A stretch of 64,000 nt of DNA from Closterium sp. Naga37s-1 (lineage: Eukaryota; Streptophyta; Zygnematophyceae; Desmidiales; Closteriaceae). The first letter of the stretch is position 1. Each line of letters begins with the position of its first letter. The stretch lies in NCBI GenBank assembly GCA_947471745.1, contig CANJKZ010001237.1, forward strand, positions 2,400,001-2,464,000. The letters are read 5' to 3'. A program made the translations under genes and the position numbers. Shown here one piece after another: positions 33,336 to 44,579 of the stretch. The notes under the pieces were generated by a model. That model was not told the origin of the DNA. It made no database searches and worked only from the letters and a program-made list of their open reading frames with translations.

Positions 33336-36300
33336 CTATGGTTAATACGGACTCTGGAGGTGTTAATAGCGAGATGGCTAGATGTAGAGAGGCTGGAGAG
33401 CAGGGGGGAACTGCCGGTGGTGGGATGGGTACCTACTTCTACTACACCATCTCCAACAACCGTGGATCCCGTGAAGGCGTTCTCTATTGAGAAGTTCATG
33501 GGGGAGGACTACGAGCACTGGAGCTTCCGTGTACACGCAATACAAGCTATTGGATCTGGTGGAGGGGAAGGAGAAGATGCCGGAGACCGCAGAGCTCAAC
33601 AGGAGCGTGGATGAAGCGATCGTTCGACGCGTACATGCTAATGGTGCAATCGGTTGGCGGACGACAACTTGACCACATCAAGGACCTCTTGGGTGATCCA
33701 GAGTGTGGCCCCAACGCTTGGAGGAAGCTTCTGGATGTGCACTCACTGACACACGCTACCAGCATTGTGCTACTCGCGCGGTGGCTGCGCGACATCAAGT
33801 TCGTTGATGGAGAGCCGATGCAACCGGTGTTGGATGAGATGTGGGACATCTTCTCGAAGCTCCAAGGCGGCGGTGTTGTGTACCCAGAGCTCGTGTAATG
33901 TGTGGAGATTATGATACGGCTGTCGTAGTTGTGGTCTGCCCTTGCCATCAACCCCAACTCTCAACAGCCCCAATAGAGCGTGGATTACATCTGGGCACGC
34001 ATTGTTGAGGAGGACTTGCGGCACCGGAGTGTGGAGCACTTGGAGGAGTGGGCTGGCTATGGATTTGGAGGTGGAAAGAGCGGCTTCAAGAAAAAGTGAA
34101 AGGGCAAGAACAAGGACAACCCTAAGGAGGATAGCAGCGGTGGCCAAGGGGATGTGTGCTTCTACTGCCAGAAGCGCGGACATCGTTGGAGAAAGTGCTA
34201 CCAACGGCCAAAGGATTGGACCCCGCCTTCATCAAGCAACCAGCATGGTGGCAAGAGCAGTGGGGGAGTCATGGGAGCTAGTGGAGGGGAGAATGATGAG
34301 GAGAAAGGCGGCAAATCTGAGAAGCAAAAGGCCGGGTTCTTCTTCTTCGTGAATGAAGGCGCAACCGACCCCGCTGTGGCTACCAAGGTTCTCCTACACC
34401 CCCTCACCCATTGGGTGATTTGACTCCGGGAGCTCTTGCCACATGACTCCTCATGCGGACCTGCTTAATGAGATTCAGCCCGCACCTATCTCTATAATCA
34501 AATCCGTGACGGGCGCCAAAGCCAAGGTCATGGGCATGGGATGCGCCAAGTTTATGGGAGCGGATGGAGAGCTTGTGTGCGAACCTGATTTCTACCGGCC
34601 GATTGGGAGATGCGGGTGTGAACACCGAGACGATTGGCTCAGAGCGCTATAGTGCCTACAACGACGAGCGCCTCATTTGGGACCTGCAGCGCAAGGGGGG
34701 TGTCCACAAGCGCATGTGGCAGATCTCAGTCCTCCCTTGGCTGAAACCGGGCAAGGCGGCAGCCGTGGCATCTATGGAGGAGAGTGTCACCGAGGAAGAG
34801 CAGCAAGGTGTGCAAGGAGACGAGCTAATTGGAGGAAGCGCTGCAGCAAAGGTATCGGCTACCTCGGGCCAAGCAACGTGGGAGACTTGGCACCAGCGGC
34901 GCGCACATGTGGCTGTTTCTACATTGGAGGTGCGTGCATGCACAAGGAGAAGTGTGTGCATGGGCTACAACAGCATGGAGATGGCGCTCCTATTGGCAGC
35001 TGCGAGTCGTGCATGCAAAACAAGTTTTGTGCGGTTCTCGTTTCCGCGTGCGGAGGGATCAGAAAAGTCGCCATTGGAGGTGGTGCACATGGACCTGGTG
35101 GGTCCTATGAGGACTGAGGGGACTGGGGGAGTGCTGTACTTCCTCACCATGGTGGACAAATGGAGCCAGTTCACATGGGCACGTCCCTTGTCCAAGAAAA
35201 GCGACGATGCAGCGGCGATCAAGGAGGATTGGTTGCCGATGGTGGAGCGGCAGTCGATGCGGTTGGTGAACGTGCTGAGGAGTGACCGAGGCGGAGAGTT
35301 CCTTGGAGCAGATTTCACCAAGTTGCTCAAGAAGAATGACATCCGACACCAACTAACCTGCCCTGGAACACCGCAGCAGAATGGCATTGCTGAGCGTGCC
35401 AACCAGACCATTGGCGAGGTGGCTAAGACTCTGTTGGGGGCTGCTGTCATGCCCTACAAGTTCTGGCCAGAAGCTGATCGCCATGTCATCACAACCAAGA
35501 ACAGGGTCTTGACGCATGTTGGCGTCAAGCATTGGGTGCCGTACAAGCAATGGCTTGGGAAGAAGCCATCCATTGACATGTTGCGGGTGTGGGGCTGCAT
35601 AGGGCTTGTGATGGTGCCTAAGCAGCATAGGCACAAGCTGGAAGTCGCTGCTGTGTGGGCGGTCCATCTTGGGATGGCTCCTGACTCGCAGGGGTGGCTG
35701 ATGTGGGACCCCAAGAGCAAGAAGACGCTGGTCAGCCGTGACGTCAAGCTTGTGGAGGATATCATGTACAAGGACTGGCAGCAGCAGCAACAGGTGCAGA
35801 TTGGCTTGCGTCTGCAAGAGATTGACCAATCTGCAGGGGACGAGGTTCAGCTGCACCTTGATGATCTGACCTGTGACCATAGTGGCGGTGGTGAGCAGCA
35901 CGTTTCTGGTCCTACTGCGGAGGAGGGGTTGGAGGATACGTCGGCACGCGTGGACTCACCATCGCAGCCCGAGCCTGATGCACCGGCCAAGGTAACTAAG
36001 AGGAGTCTGCAGAGAGAAGCTGCACCACATGGGCAGCAGACAGCAACCCGCGAGAAGAGAGTGGCAGCACCACCTTCAAGGCTGAAGTATAGCCGTTTGA
36101 GAGAACCCAAGCAAGGTGCCATGGTGGTTTAGGCGGATGAAGGAGAAGATGAGGAAATGGCATTCTATTTCTTCACACCTCTGCCTGGAGAACCAGCCAC
36201 ATTGGAGGAGGCACTGAGTGGTACCCAGAAGGAGGAGTGGAAGGCTGCCATGGATGCGGAGTTCAACAGTCTCATTGCGAATGAGACTTGGGAGCTAGTT

Positions 36301-37471
36301 GAGTTACCCGAGGGGCGACGGTCGCTCAGCAACAAGTGGGTCTTCAAGGTGAAGAGTGGAGCTGATGGTGCGTTGGAGCGGTTCAAGAGCCGCTTGGTCG
36401 CTAAGCGGTTTCAGCAGAAAGAGAAGGTCGACTTCAAGGAGATCTTCGCTCCCGTTGCTAAGCCAGTGAGATTGAGGAATTTGCTGGCTGGCGCAACTGT
36501 TAAAGGATGGTACTTGAAGCAGATGGATATCACCATTGCATTCTTCAATGGAGTGCTGCTGGAGGATGTCTACATGACACAGCCCGACGGCTATGAGGAT
36601 GGGAGCAGCCGGGTGTGCAATCTCAAGAAGGATGTCTATGGAGCTAAGCAAGCGCCCGGGTGTTGGTACGAGAAGCTGGAGAAGGTGCTGCTTGATGGAG
36701 GATTGAAGACGTCCCAAGCGGATCACACCTCGTTCCTGCTTGGAGAGGGGGAGCAGCAGCTCTTGCTGCTGGTGTATGTCGACGACTTACTGCTGTTCTC
36801 ACCTTCCATGGAGCAGATTGAGAGGACACAGAAGCTGCTGATGGACAACTTCAAGTGCAAGATGCTGGGGGATGTCCACTACTACTTGGGGCTGCAGATT
36901 GAGAGGGATGTGGAGAGGAGGTGGCTGAAGGTGTATCAGTCACACTACATCTCTGGTGTGATGGAGCTTTATGGTTTGACTGGAGGTCGCACTGTGATGA
37001 CACCGTTTCCTGTAGGCTTCAAGCTGAAGAAGGTAGCTGAGGAGGATGATGTACTCAAGGATGAGCACCAGAATGTGTACTAGTCACTCATTGGGAGTGT
37101 GATCTATTCTGCTGTGCATAGGCGACATGATGCTTCATTCGGTGTTAGGCAGCTAGTCAGAGTTGTGTAGCGACCCACTGAGGAGTAGTTGGAGGTGGCA
37201 AAGCGCATGGTGCGCTACCTCGTATCAACGGCATCTACTGGTGTTCAGCTTTCAGCTGGCGGCCAGCTGAAACAGTTTGGAGCAGATGGGATCACGCCTG
37301 AAACCTTGAAGCTGCCGTGCTTCACCGACGCTACGTGGGCCTCGGAGGAGGAGGATTAATCATCTGTTGGTGGCTTTTTCTGCATGGTCGGAGGTGGACC
37401 AGTAAGTTGGAGGTCCAAGAAGCAGAGTGATATTGCTCAATTTTCGGTAGAGGTGCACTACATGGCGATGT
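33336..37471 (+). pseudogene. F1 gag-pol (fossil)
   Basis: Gag starts near 33340 and includes EKFMGEDYEHWSFR (about 33490-33530). The zinc knuckle CFYCQKRGHRWRKC is at about 34157-34200. Protease region about 34420-34600. Integrase: VVHMDLVGPMRTEG (about 35080), FLTMVDKWSQFTWA (about 35145), LRSDRGGEFLGADF (about 35280), PQQNGIAERANQTIGE (about 35370). Reverse transcriptase starts at ALSGTQKEEWKAAMDAE (about 36210) and has LLVYVDDLLLFS (about 36770). RNase H begins (about 37200) and runs into the middle LTR. The long open stretch 34564-36132 covers the protease-integrase-linker part. Broken, with several breaks. Confidence 0.85.
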
Positions 37472-38178
37472 TGTTGAATGCACGCCGGTGTGAGTGCATG
37501 TATCCTAACGTCCTGCTGAGTGCTCGTGCTATTCGTGCTTTCATAATTTGCATGAGCATACATCATTACGCATGGCTGTTGGATTTTACCATCTCTGTGC
37601 TTTTCTCCAAGTCTACATGCTTGATCATGCAGGACAAATACAGAGCTTTCTAACGATACCAAATTCGCGTTATTGCCCAAGTTACAAGATTTAAAAAATT
37701 TCGGAATTCTATCTCATTTTGAGATATTATATACATTGGGCAATTATTGGGACATTACTATAAAGGGATCTTTGGTTGGGTGGTTAGGAAGGCAACTTTT
37801 ACTTTTGTTGCAACACCTAGGCAAAATCCAACTAGATTGCAGGATGTGACACCTCAAGGACCTCATGGTGAGGGTTGCATCCTTGCTACTAGGAAGGTTC
37901 CTACCATCCTTCCCTAGCTCTTGGAGAACCCCTTCCCTCTCATGGTTCTCTTGGAGTCCCCAAATCCAAATTTCCATGCCTTAATGCTTGTACTTCCTCC
38001 ATCATTCTAGTCATGCGGCTGCTGGACGTTTTCAAGTCGTTCTCAATCTCTATACCATCTTTCTAAGTGATTCAAATTGGATATGGTAGCTAAGCCTAAG
38101 GCGCATAACCCTACTGAGCAGATTTGCGTTTAGTTGAGAAATAAATTTGTCGTAAGTTCTCAAAGTGGATCCTGAACA
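37472..38178 (+). repeat. F middle LTR (5' LTR of F2)
   Basis: About 707 bp, starting TGTTGAATGCACG and ending CCTGAACA. TGGTATTTGAGC at 38184-38195 is the diverged primer site of F2. Confidence 0.82.
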
Positions 38179-38499
38179 ACTAGTGGTATTTGAGCGGGTA
38201 GTCAACTTTGAGACAACGAATCGTCATCAATTATCAACAAATGTTGACAAGTGAGAGCATTTTCTAGTAGCTGTGTTTGCGAACTTTCGATTGGTAGTTG
38301 AATCGCGTTCTAATTCGAAGTACACAATCCGCGCCGGCGATTATCGTAGAGTCGAGATGTCTGGCAGAATTCTCTCTCAATGATTTCTCAAGTTTCCACC
38401 GTTCATTAGGCCTCAATATGACTGATACGGACTCCTGATGTGCTAATCGTGAGATGGCTAGAGGTTGAGAGTTTGGAGAGTAGGGGGGAGTTGTTGGTG

Positions 38500-39976
38500 G
38501 GGGAGTGGGGACTCACCAACCAGCCAACCCTACGCTACCCTCAACTTCTACACCATCTCCTACAACCGTGGATCCTATGAAGGCGTTCTCTATTGAGAAG
38601 TTCATGGAGGAGGACTACGACCACTGGAGCTTCCGCATGAGGCTGATGTACACCCAATACAAGCTATTGAATCTGATGGAGGGGAAGGAGAAGATGCCGG
38701 ACGCCACGGAGCTGAAAGGAGCGTGGATGAAGCGGTCATTCGACGCGTACATGCTTATGGTGCAAGCGGTTGGCGGACGATAACTTGACCACATCAAAGA
38801 CCTCTTGGGTGATCCAGAGTGTGGCCCCAACGCTTGGAGGAAGCTTCTGGATGTGCACTCACCGACACACGCTACCGGCATCGTGCTACTCGCGCGGCGG
38901 TTGCGAGACATCAAGTTCGTTGATGGAGAGCCGATGCAGCCCGTGTTGGATGAGATACGGGCTCGCCATAATTGTCAAGGTTCTTCTTCATCCCCTCACC
39001 CCATTGGGAGATTGACTTGGGGAGCTCCTGGCACATGACTCCTCGTGCGGACCTACTCGATGAGATTCAGCCCGCACCCATCTCTACGGTCACATCCGCG
39101 ACGGGCGCCAAGGCCAAGGTCATGGGCATGAGATGCGCCAAGTTCTTGGGAGCGGATGAAGAGCTCGTGAGGCTGAAGAACGTTCTGTGGGTGCCGGACT
39201 TGTGTGCGAACCTGATTTCTACCGGCCGGTTAGGAGATGCGGGTGTGAAAATCGAGACGATTGGCTCGGAGCGCTGTCGTGCCTACAATGACGAGCAGCG
39301 TATTTGGGACCTCCAGCGGAAGGGAGATGTCCACAAGCGTATGTGGCAGATTCCGGTCCTCCCTTGGCAGAAACCGGGCAAGGCGGCAACAGCGGCATCT
39401 ATGGAGGAGAGCGTCACTAAGAAGGAGCAACAAGGTGTGCAAGGAGACGAGCTGATTGGAGGAAGCGCGGCGGTGAAGGTGTCGGCTACCTCGGTCTAAG
39501 CAAATTGGGAGACTTGGCATCGGCGACTCGCACACGTGGCTGTTTCTACATTGGAGGTGATGCACAAGAAGAAGTGCGTGCATTGCCTGCAACTGCATGG
39601 AGTTGGCGCTCCCTTTGGCAGCTGCGAGGCATACATGCAAAACAAGTTTGCGCAGTTCCCGTTTCCACGTGCGGAGGGATCAGCCAAGGCACCGTTGGAG
39701 GTGGTGCACATGGACCTGGTGGGTCCTATGAGGACGGAGGGGGCTGGGGGAGTGTTGTGCTTCCTCACCATGGTGGATTAATGGAGCAGATTCACAAGGG
39801 CTCGTCCCTTGTCCAAGAAGAGCGACGCTGTAGCGGCAATCAAGGAGGATTGGTTGCCGATAGTGGAGGGGCAAGCGATGTGGTTGGTGAAGGTGCTGAG
39901 GAGTGGCCGTGGTGGAGAGTTCCTTGGAGCGGAATTCACCAAGTTTCTCAAGAGGAACGGCATCCGACACCATCTG
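38500..39976 (+). pseudogene. F2 gag, protease and first part of integrase (fossil)
   Basis: Gag: EKFMEEDYDHWSFRMRLMYT (about 38600-38660). Protease and pre-integrase: LKNVLWVPDLCANLISTGRL (about 39170-39230). Integrase: VVHMDLVGPMRTEG (about 39700), FLTMVD (about 39760), GGEFLGAEF (about 39910). It stops at the G insertion (39977) and continues at 46699. It is close to F1 and broken in several places. Confidence 0.82.
39972..39976. other. Target-site duplication of G, left copy (ATCTG)
   Basis: ATCTG before the G LTR and AGCTG after the other one (46694-46698) match at four of five bases. Both lie in the F2 integrase, where F1 has the uninterrupted sequence. Confidence 0.7.
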
Positions 39977-40106
39977 TGTCAAACTGTTTTTTTGTGTGTT
40001 GTGTAGGCTATAGTGGGGTAGCCCATATGGGGTACAACCCAATGAGGGTTAGTACTTGTACCCACCTTGATTCTAGTTCATTTCATTCTCGCTTAGTCTG
40101 TTGACA
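39977..40106 (+). repeat. G 5' LTR
   Basis: 130 bp from TGTCAAACTG to CTGTTGACA. The next bases, TGGTTTCATAGCAG (40107 on), take the primer-site position. Confidence 0.9.
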
Positions 40107-40189
40107 TGGTTTCATAGCAGGTCCTCTCCTAGGACCGTTTTTTTTTAGGGCCCACCGTCTAGCTCGCTGCCCGTATCGCGCTACCCCAC

Positions 40190-40640
40190 CCGTCGCGCCG
40201 CCCTGCTGGCCTCGCGCTGCCCTGCCCTGCGTGTTGAGCCGCCTTGCTAGTGCCGCGCTGCCCTGCCCTGCCCCTCGTTGCGCCGCCCGCGCGCGCCTTG
40301 CCCTGCGTCACGCCGCCCGCGCACGCCCTGCCTTGCCCTGCCCGCGCGCCGCTCGCCTCTGCGCCGCCCTGCCCTGCCCGCGCGCCGCTCGCCGCCGCGC
40401 AGCCCTGCCCTGCCCGCACGCCGCTCACCGCCGCGCCACCCTGCCCTGCTGGCCGCCGCCCGGCCCTGCCCTGCCTGCGCGCCGCCCTGCTGGCCGCCGC
40501 CCTGCCCTGCCCTGCCTGCGCGCCGCCCTGCCCTGCCAGTTGCGCTGCCCTGCCCTAGCCGTGCGCCACCTCGCCCTGCCCTGCGCGCGCCCCTAGAGCT
40601 TGCATGCTGCCCTGCTGCTCGTGCGCCACCCTGCTCTGCC
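40190..40640 (+). repeat. GCCCTGCC-type repeat leader of G
   Basis: Many copies of GCCCTGCCCTGCCCGCGCGC and variants, unit about 30-50 bp, lie between LTR and gag. Long frames through it in several phases (Pro/Ala/Arg-rich) are repeat translations. D has a related leader at 29870-30037. Confidence 0.8.
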
Positions 40641-40644
40641 CGCA

Positions 40645-43459
40645 ATGGCTACTCTCAGCGTCCTCGCGTTCGATTTTGAGGGCCGTCCGATTGAGTTCGA
40701 TGCGTGTCTCGATGACCTGCAGGTGTACCTACTGAGCGATTCTAGAGACGGCGTTTCGTTGTTTGACCTCACGTCTGGCGCCTCTCTCGCCCCTCCCGAC
40801 ACAACTGACAGTGCGACTCGCTCACAGTGGCTTACCCGTGACGCTGCTGCTCGCCTAGCCGTTCGCAACCACTTGCCATAAGCCGAACGTGCCCACTTTG
40901 GCCAGCACAAGACTGCTAGAGCCCTATACGACGCGGTAGTCGCTCGTTACTCCTCCACTGCCACTCCTGCTCTAGGCCGCCTTATACTGGCCTAACTGTT
41001 TCCCGAGCTGTTCGCCTTTGCCATAGTTGCCGACCTCATCACTCACCTTCGCACTAGTGACACTTGCTACCGCGCCGCGCTTCCCGCCCAGTTTCTAGCC
41101 AAGTTCCCACCTCCTGTGTACATCGCTCTCTACTTCATCGTCACTCGCCTCCCTGACTCTCTTAGCGCAGTCAGGGACCTCCTTCTCGCCCTTGACCCCA
41201 CAGCCCTCACTGTCGACCTGCTCGAGAAGCACCTCCTTGCAGCTGAGACCAGCATAGTCGATGTAGGCGCTTCTCGTGGCACTCCTCGCACTCCCTTCTT
41301 TGAGGGGTGTTCCCCCTCCCCCCTTGTCCCCTCAGTCGCTTCTGCTCCTAGTGGGAGGCGCCACAGCGGCAGGGGCAAGGGAGGCAGGGGTGGTGGGGGT
41401 GGCAGCGGTGGAGGCGGTGGTGGGGGCGGCGGAGGGGGTGGAGGTGGCGGTGGTGGCGGAGGGAGTGGTGGTGGGGGTGGAGGCGTTGGTGGCGGCGGTG
41501 GTGGCGGCAGTGGGAGTGGTGGCGGCGGCAGTGGTGGCGGCAATGGGAGTGGTGGTGGCGGCAGTGGTGGCGGCCGGGGTGGTCCCGGTCAGAGGGGAGG
41601 TTCTGGCGGTGGTCAGATAGAGCAGCAGCAACGTCACCGTGAGACCCCTACGCCCCAGGAGCTTCGTGATTGGTTTGCTCAGCGTGGGGCGTCTGGGGGT
41701 ATTGTTCGCTGCCAGTACGTCATTCGCATAGGTGACCGCACTGGCCAGACATGCGGGAAGGTTGGTCACACATAGTCCCGCTGCTTCTCCCGTCTTGACA
41801 ACGCCTTTCGCGCAGAGTTTCCCGACGCGACTGAGCTCCTCCGCTGGGCAGAGCTCCTTAGGCAGGGTGTTGATATCTTTGCTCTTGACTATGATGCTAT
41901 CCTTGCTGCCATGTATGCATTGACTGTTAGTGCTGAGGGTGACTATTACTTATGTGTGCTGCCCAACCCAGGTATAGAGGCTGCTGCTCTAGGTGCTAGT
42001 GAGTCTGCTCTCCCTGGTACTGCACCTGCTGAGGCCTTGCACACCTTCACGCTTGACTCAGGTGCTTCCCGATGTTTCTTTCGCGACAGTACCACACTCA
42101 CACCACTCCCTGCACCTGTTGCAGTCAGCCTGGCTGACCCCTAAGGGGGCCCAGTTCTTGCACGTTCCGCCACTATTCTCCCGTGTTTGGCTGTTCCGTC
42201 TGGCTCACTGTCAGGTCTCCACCTCCCCACGTTCTCGACGAACTTGGTGAGCAAAGCCGCTCTTCAGGGTGTATGGGTTGACACCTTTACTCTGGGAGGG
42301 CAGCGTGTGGCGATCTGTACGTGCTCCCGGACTGGCCGTCACCTGGCCACGTTCACCCGTCGGCCTGGGTCTAGTCTGTACACACTAACTACAGAGCCTC
42401 CTCAGGTAGCTGCCTCTGCGTCTGCGTCAGGTCAGCTAGCAGCCCCCTGCTCGTGTCGTGCACTGTCGCACCAGACGCTCCTTTGGCACCACCGCCTTGG
42501 TCACCCCTCCGTGCAGCGCCTCCGTGGCATGCACTCCCATCTCCTTGTCTCTGGTCTTCCCAGGTCTCTGCCTCCCCTCCCACCCTCGCCAGCCCCTCCT
42601 TGCCTTCCCTGTATCGAGGGGCGGCAGCGCGCCGATCCTCACTCCTCCTCGTTTCTCCCGACGACTGCTCCCCTGCAGACTCTCCACATGGACGTGTGGG
42701 GCCCAGCCCGCGTCCGTGGACAGGGCCGCGAGCGATACTTTCTGCTGGTTGTTGACGACTATACGTTACACCACGGTCTTCCCCTTGCGCAGCAAGGGGG
42801 AGGTCCCTGATGTTTTGATCCCTTGGATCCGCGCTGTCCGTCTCCAGCTCCGCGAGCGTTTCCGCCATGACCTTCCTGTCCTGCATCTGCACTCTGACAG
42901 AGGTGGTGAGTTTTCCTCCGACCTCCTGCGGGACTTTTGTCGTGGGGAGGGCATTCGCCAGTCGTTCACGCTTCCGGCCTCTCCACAGCAGAATGGGGTT
43001 GCTGAGCGCCGCGTTGGCTTGGTCATAGAGGTCGCTCGTACCTCCATGATCCATGCAGCTGCCCCCCATTTTCTGTGGCCGTTTGCGGTCCGGTACGCCG
43101 CGCATCAGCTCAACCTCTGGCCCCGTGTCTCCTTGCCGGAGACCTCGCCTACACTGCGTTGGATGGGGGAGGTTGGCGATGAGTCGGTGTTCCGGGTCTG
43201 GGGCTCTCGTGCCTTTCCCCGCGATACTTCCGCGGACAAGCTCTCCTCCCGCGACATTGCCTGCGTCTTCGTTGGCTTCCCCCCTGACGCGCCTGGCTGG
43301 CAGTTTTACCACCCCACCTCGCGCCGTGTCCTGTCCTCTCAGGACGTCACGTTTAACGAGTCGGATCCCTTTTGCCGTCTCTTCCCCTACCGCACTGCCC
43401 CTCTTCCCCCCCCCCCCCCCCCCCGCCGCTCTTCCTCGCACCAGGTCCTCCTCCGGTAG
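40645..43459 (+). pseudogene. G gag, protease and integrase (fossil)
   Basis: Gag begins MATLSVLAFDFEGRPIEFDA at 40645. The C-terminal part of gag holds a run of Gly with scattered Ser (about 41380-41600), then C..C..H knuckle residues (CQYVIRIGDRTGQTCGKVGH, about 41710-41770). Protease region: FTLDSGASRCFFRDSTTL (about 42045-42100). Pre-integrase HHRLGHPSVQRLRG is at about 42490. Integrase: LHMDVWGPARV (about 42685), LHLHSDRGGEFSSD (about 42890), ASPQQNGVAERRVGLV (about 42980), DVTFNESDPF (about 43345). The frame is broken in several places. Confidence 0.85.
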
Positions 43460-43519
43460 ACCCCCTCCCCCCTTAGGGTCCTGCTTCCTCAGGTGTGTCT
43501 CAGGTAGACCCTGTCGAGC

Positions 43520-44290
43520 CTTTCGAGGTCGCTGTCGACTCTGGTGCTGCTGGGGGTGGTGCTGCTAGGGGTGCTGCGTCTGGGGGTGCTGAGCCTGAGT
43601 GTGCGGAGCCTGGGGGTGCTGAGCCTGAGCGTGCGGAGCCTGGAGGTGCTGAGCCTGGGGTTGCTGAGTCTGGGGGTGCGGAGCTTGGGGGTGCTGAGCT
43701 TGAGCGTGCGGAGCCTGGGGGTGCTGAGCCTGGGGGTGCTAAGCCTGAGCGTGCTGAGCGTGCAGGTACTTTGTCTGCTGGAGGTCCTACGGGTGCCTCG
43801 TCACGACGGGAGCCTCTCTCTCCACCGCAGCTGCGCGAGTGGCTTGCTCGGCGCTGGAGCCTTCAGAGTGGAGCTGCTGGAGCTGGAAGGCCTACCGCTG
43901 GAGGCCCTGGAGCTGGAGGTGCTGGAGCTGCTGGTCCTGGAGGTGCTGGAGGGGCTGGAGCCGCTGGTCCCGGAGGTGCTCGTATTGGAGGTACTGGAGC
44001 TGCTGGAGCTGGAGGTGCTGCAGACGTTGGAGCTGTAGGCGCTGGTCCTAGTGGTGCTGGAGGTACTGGAGCTGCTGGAGCTGGTGGTGCTGCAGGCATT
44101 GGAGCTGGAGGCGCTGGAGCTGCAGGTAGCGGAGGTGCTGAAGCTGCTGGTCTTGGAGGTGCTGGAGGTACTAGAGCTTCTCGAGCTGGTGGTGCTGCAG
44201 GCGTTGGAGCTGGAGACCCTGGAGTTGGAGACCCTGGAGCAAGAGGTGCTGGCCCTGGGGGTGCTGGTGCTGTTGGTGCTGGTTCTGGAG
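43520..44290 (+). repeat. Repeat-coded linker of G (collagen-like)
   Basis: First part (43520-43770): units of about 15 and 30 bp coding for GAEPERAEPGGAEPG-type repeats. Second part (43860-44290): GGTGCTGGAGCT-type 9-bp periodicity coding for GAGGTGAAGAGGAAG-like runs with Gly at every third position. It lies between integrase and reverse transcriptase. The same two-part structure occurs in D. Confidence 0.85.
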
Positions 44291-44545
44291 GCACTGTGCG
44301 GCCGCGCCGTCCTTCGTTCCATTGCTTCAGCAGGTTCTTTGTCTCCCGTCTTCTACTGGTCTTACTCCTCCCTTACTTTGTCCACCGCCTGACCAGTCGC
44401 AGCCACAGTTACAGCTAGACTCCCCACTGCCTGCTCCTTCTCCTTACACTGAGAAGACAGTCTCTCCTTCAGAGAATCGTGAGCCTGGGTCTCGTCCTGC
44501 GTCACCTGTTCGCGCTGTTCGCACTGGTCGTCGTGTTCCTTGCCC

Positions 44546-44573
44546 TTTAGGGTTTTGGGTTTAGGGTTTAGGG
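44546..44573 (+). repeat. Short telomere-type array (TTTAGGG), four heptamers
   Basis: TTTAGGG, TTTTGGG, TTTAGGG, TTTAGGG stand in a row within the G linker, just before the segment coding for HHMALRPSSVPQ. The sister element D has ordinary linker sequence at the matching point (about 24440-24490). TTTAGGG is the plant-type telomere unit. Confidence 0.85.
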
Positions 44574-44579
44574 TACGCA

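Noticed and set aside
40231-40679. Ala/Pro/Arg-rich proteins before the G gag
   Set aside because: They are translations of the GCCCTGCC repeat in several phases; the element's leader explains them.
41130-41620. Poly-Pro and poly-Val/Ala proteins opposite or beside the G Gly-rich stretch
   Set aside because: They are alternative phases of the GGT/GGC run in gag. The knuckle downstream fixes the real frame.
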